From positions 1 through 5,806 of the forward strand of contig JBGPBY010000473.1 in the NCBI GenBank assembly GCA_041481485.1: a stretch of DNA of 5,806 nt, read 5' to 3'. Positions within the stretch are counted from its first letter, which is position 1. Each line of letters begins with the position of its first letter. This stretch comes from JBGPBY01 sp041481485 (GTDB lineage: Bacteria > Acidobacteriota > Terriglobia > 20CM-2-55-15). The position numbers and the translations under genes are program-made. Below are positions 4,728 to 5,806 of the stretch, one piece after another. A model generated the notes under the pieces. It did no database searches. It was not told the DNA's origin and saw only the letters and a list, made by a program, of their open reading frames with translations.

Positions 4728-5669
4728 TTACCGGCCTCGCCGCGCCTCTTCAAGCAGAGATCCGTCAATTAGCGTGGCAAGCTGCGCCCGGGTGCGCGGC
4801 GAGCGATTTCGTTCTTTGGCCACCCAGCGCTCTTCCTCTTCGAGAACATCGAGAAGGTCTGGAACGATGCCGTTGGTGAAGCGCAGCTCCGGCCAACTCT
4901 TTTCGAGCAGTTCTACGGGATGGGTCACCCTCGAAGAAATATAAGGCCAAAAGTCGCGGGGTTTCGCCTGAAGCCGTTCCGTTGCGGTCATCAGTGCCCG
5001 CAGGAATTCGACAACCGCACGGCGTTTGGCGGGATCCGCAATCACCTTGGCTGAAGTATTGAGATTGAAGAGTTCCCGGTAGACTGTTTTGTCCTGAAGG
5101 ACGACGGCATCGTCTCCCACCGCAAGGACTGCGCGTGCCGTTTCCGGATCCCACATGGCAACGGCATCCACACGTCCATCTTTCAAGGCGGCAGCCATCT
5201 CGCTGGCAGGCGTGATGGGCACGATGGCCACATCTTCTTCCGTCAGTTTTGCGGTGGCAAGGATCTTGTACAGAAAGTACGAGGCGGAGGTATTGCGGGG
5301 AACTGTGATTCTTTTTCCCCGGAGATCCGAAACCTTCTGGATGCCTGCGGATTTGCGCGCAACGATTCTGTAGAAATTCTCGGTGACGGTGAAAATGATT
5401 CGCAGGTCAGGATCATCCACCGATTGCCGGAGCAACTGCGTTTCGGCATTGGTCGCCACGTCCGCCGCGCCGCTGGTCAGGTTCGGTACGCCACCATTGG
5501 ATACCGTGACGGGACCCGGATAGATGCCGTTGGCCGCCACAAGAACAGGAGACAGTTCTATCGTCGTCATCGCTCCGAACACCCGCAACTCCGGCAAAGC
5601 GAGGTTCTGAGCAGCCAACGCACCAACGGCAATCAGCAACACGACGAGCAAAGTAGTGTTTTTAATCAT
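4728..5669 (-). CDS. NMT1/SsuA-like ABC transporter substrate-binding protein
   Basis: The product is 313 residues, of usual length for periplasmic binding proteins of the NMT1/THI5-SsuA-TauA type. A signal peptide is clear (K3, hydrophobic 6-18, cleavage probably after ALA-A near residue 20); there is no lipobox cysteine, so it should be soluble and periplasmic. Family features are the first strand LRVFGAMTTIELSPVLVAANGIYPG (28-52), 'SGAADVATNAETQLL' (66-80), 'VTENFYRIVARKSAGIQKVSDLRGKRITVPRNTSASYFL' region (95-133) and 'LKDGRVDAVAMWDPE' (162-176). Related proteins bind sulfonates, nitrate, taurine or thiamine precursors; ligand is not predictable here. The permease and ATPase genes are not in the window and would be to the right, if adjacent. 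No clear ribosome-binding site precedes ATG 5669. Confidence 0.85.
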   Translation of the reverse strand: MIKNTTLLVVLLIAVGALAAQNLALPELRVFGAMTTIELSPVLVAANGIYPGPVTVSNGGVPNLTSGAADVATNAETQLLRQSVDDPDLRIIFTVTENFYRIVARKSAGIQKVSDLRGKRITVPRNTSASYFLYKILATAKLTEEDVAIVPITPASEMAAALKDGRVDAVAMWDPETARAVLAVGDDAVVLQDKTVYRELFNLNTSAKVIADPAKRRAVVEFLRALMTATERLQAKPRDFWPYISSRVTHPVELLEKSWPELRFTNGIVPDLLDVLEEEERWVAKERNRSPRTRAQLATLIDGSLLEEARRGR

Positions 5670-5720
5670 AATTCAGAGAAATTTCGGGGCATGGAAAGTG
5701 TGAATGAATGCGATTCCGAA

Positions 5721-5800
5721 TGTAGGGGCGGTCTATGACCGCCCACAATTGTGAGGAATGCAATCCTCCGGATTGTGGGCGGTCATAGACCGCCCCTACA
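5721..5800. repeat. Nested palindromic repeat, REPIN/BIME-like, copy 4 (G subtype)
   Basis: Arms of 29 nt (5721-5749 and 5772-5800) are perfect inverted copies around a 22-nt centre. Each arm has the GGGCGGTC-TAT-GACCGCCC hairpin of copy 1, and the centre again has a small stem, GAGGA (5753-5757) with TCCTC (5764-5768) around ATGCAA. It lies 51 nt upstream of the substrate-binding-protein start codon, so unlike the other copies it is at a gene's 5' side; the promoter of that gene is either within 5670-5720 or beyond the repeat. I see no convincing promoter in the short gap. Confidence 0.9.
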
Positions 5801-5806
5801 GTCCCG

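Noticed and set aside
5424..5738. Plus-strand frame of 104 residues across the substrate-binding-protein start and the last repeat
   Set aside because: It is antisense to the signal peptide and N-terminal part of a clear gene and ends in repeat DNA; no domain or ribosome-binding site is seen.

Overview
This is a bacterial window of moderately high GC content with a housekeeping and accessory mix. The lineage cannot be proved from the sequence. The gene styles and the dispersed palindromic repeats with a GGCGGTC-TAT-GACCGCC core would fit Acidobacteriota or a similar soil or environmental phylum; this is inference at low to moderate confidence. No tRNA, rRNA or CRISPR array was seen.

Left edge (1-342): the last 32 codons of a transposase, probably ISAzo13-type, end at 101. 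Almost immediately a headless C-terminal fragment of a TMEM175-type membrane protein begins. The natural reading is an insertion sequence that landed inside the TMEM175 gene and left its 3' third behind.

391-1357 (+): a MOSC-domain protein overlaps a small stand-alone nucleotidyltransferase by 26 nt, so the two are probably translationally coupled. The nucleotidyltransferase stop codon lies inside the first palindromic repeat. Then 1554-2534 (+): a radical SAM protein with a SPASM-like C-terminal cysteine domain.

2645-4638: fabI (-, fatty-acid synthesis) and pyrE (+, pyrimidine synthesis) diverge across a gap of only 26 bp, which holds overlapping -10-like hexamers on both strands. pyrE is followed after 12 nt by a gene for a small exported metzincin-type metalloprotease, so the two are likely co-transcribed. 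At 4728-5669 (-) is an exported NMT1/SsuA-like substrate-binding protein without its permease or ATPase in view.

The most interesting structural layer is a family of nested palindromes, REPIN/BIME-like, at 1352-1433, 2570-2642, 4638-4698 and 5721-5800, plus a decayed half-unit at 1456-1475. Two sequence subtypes differ by a paired G-C to C-G exchange that keeps the hairpin intact. Several copies lie on or within a few bases of stop codons. They occupy nearly every longer intergenic gap of the window.
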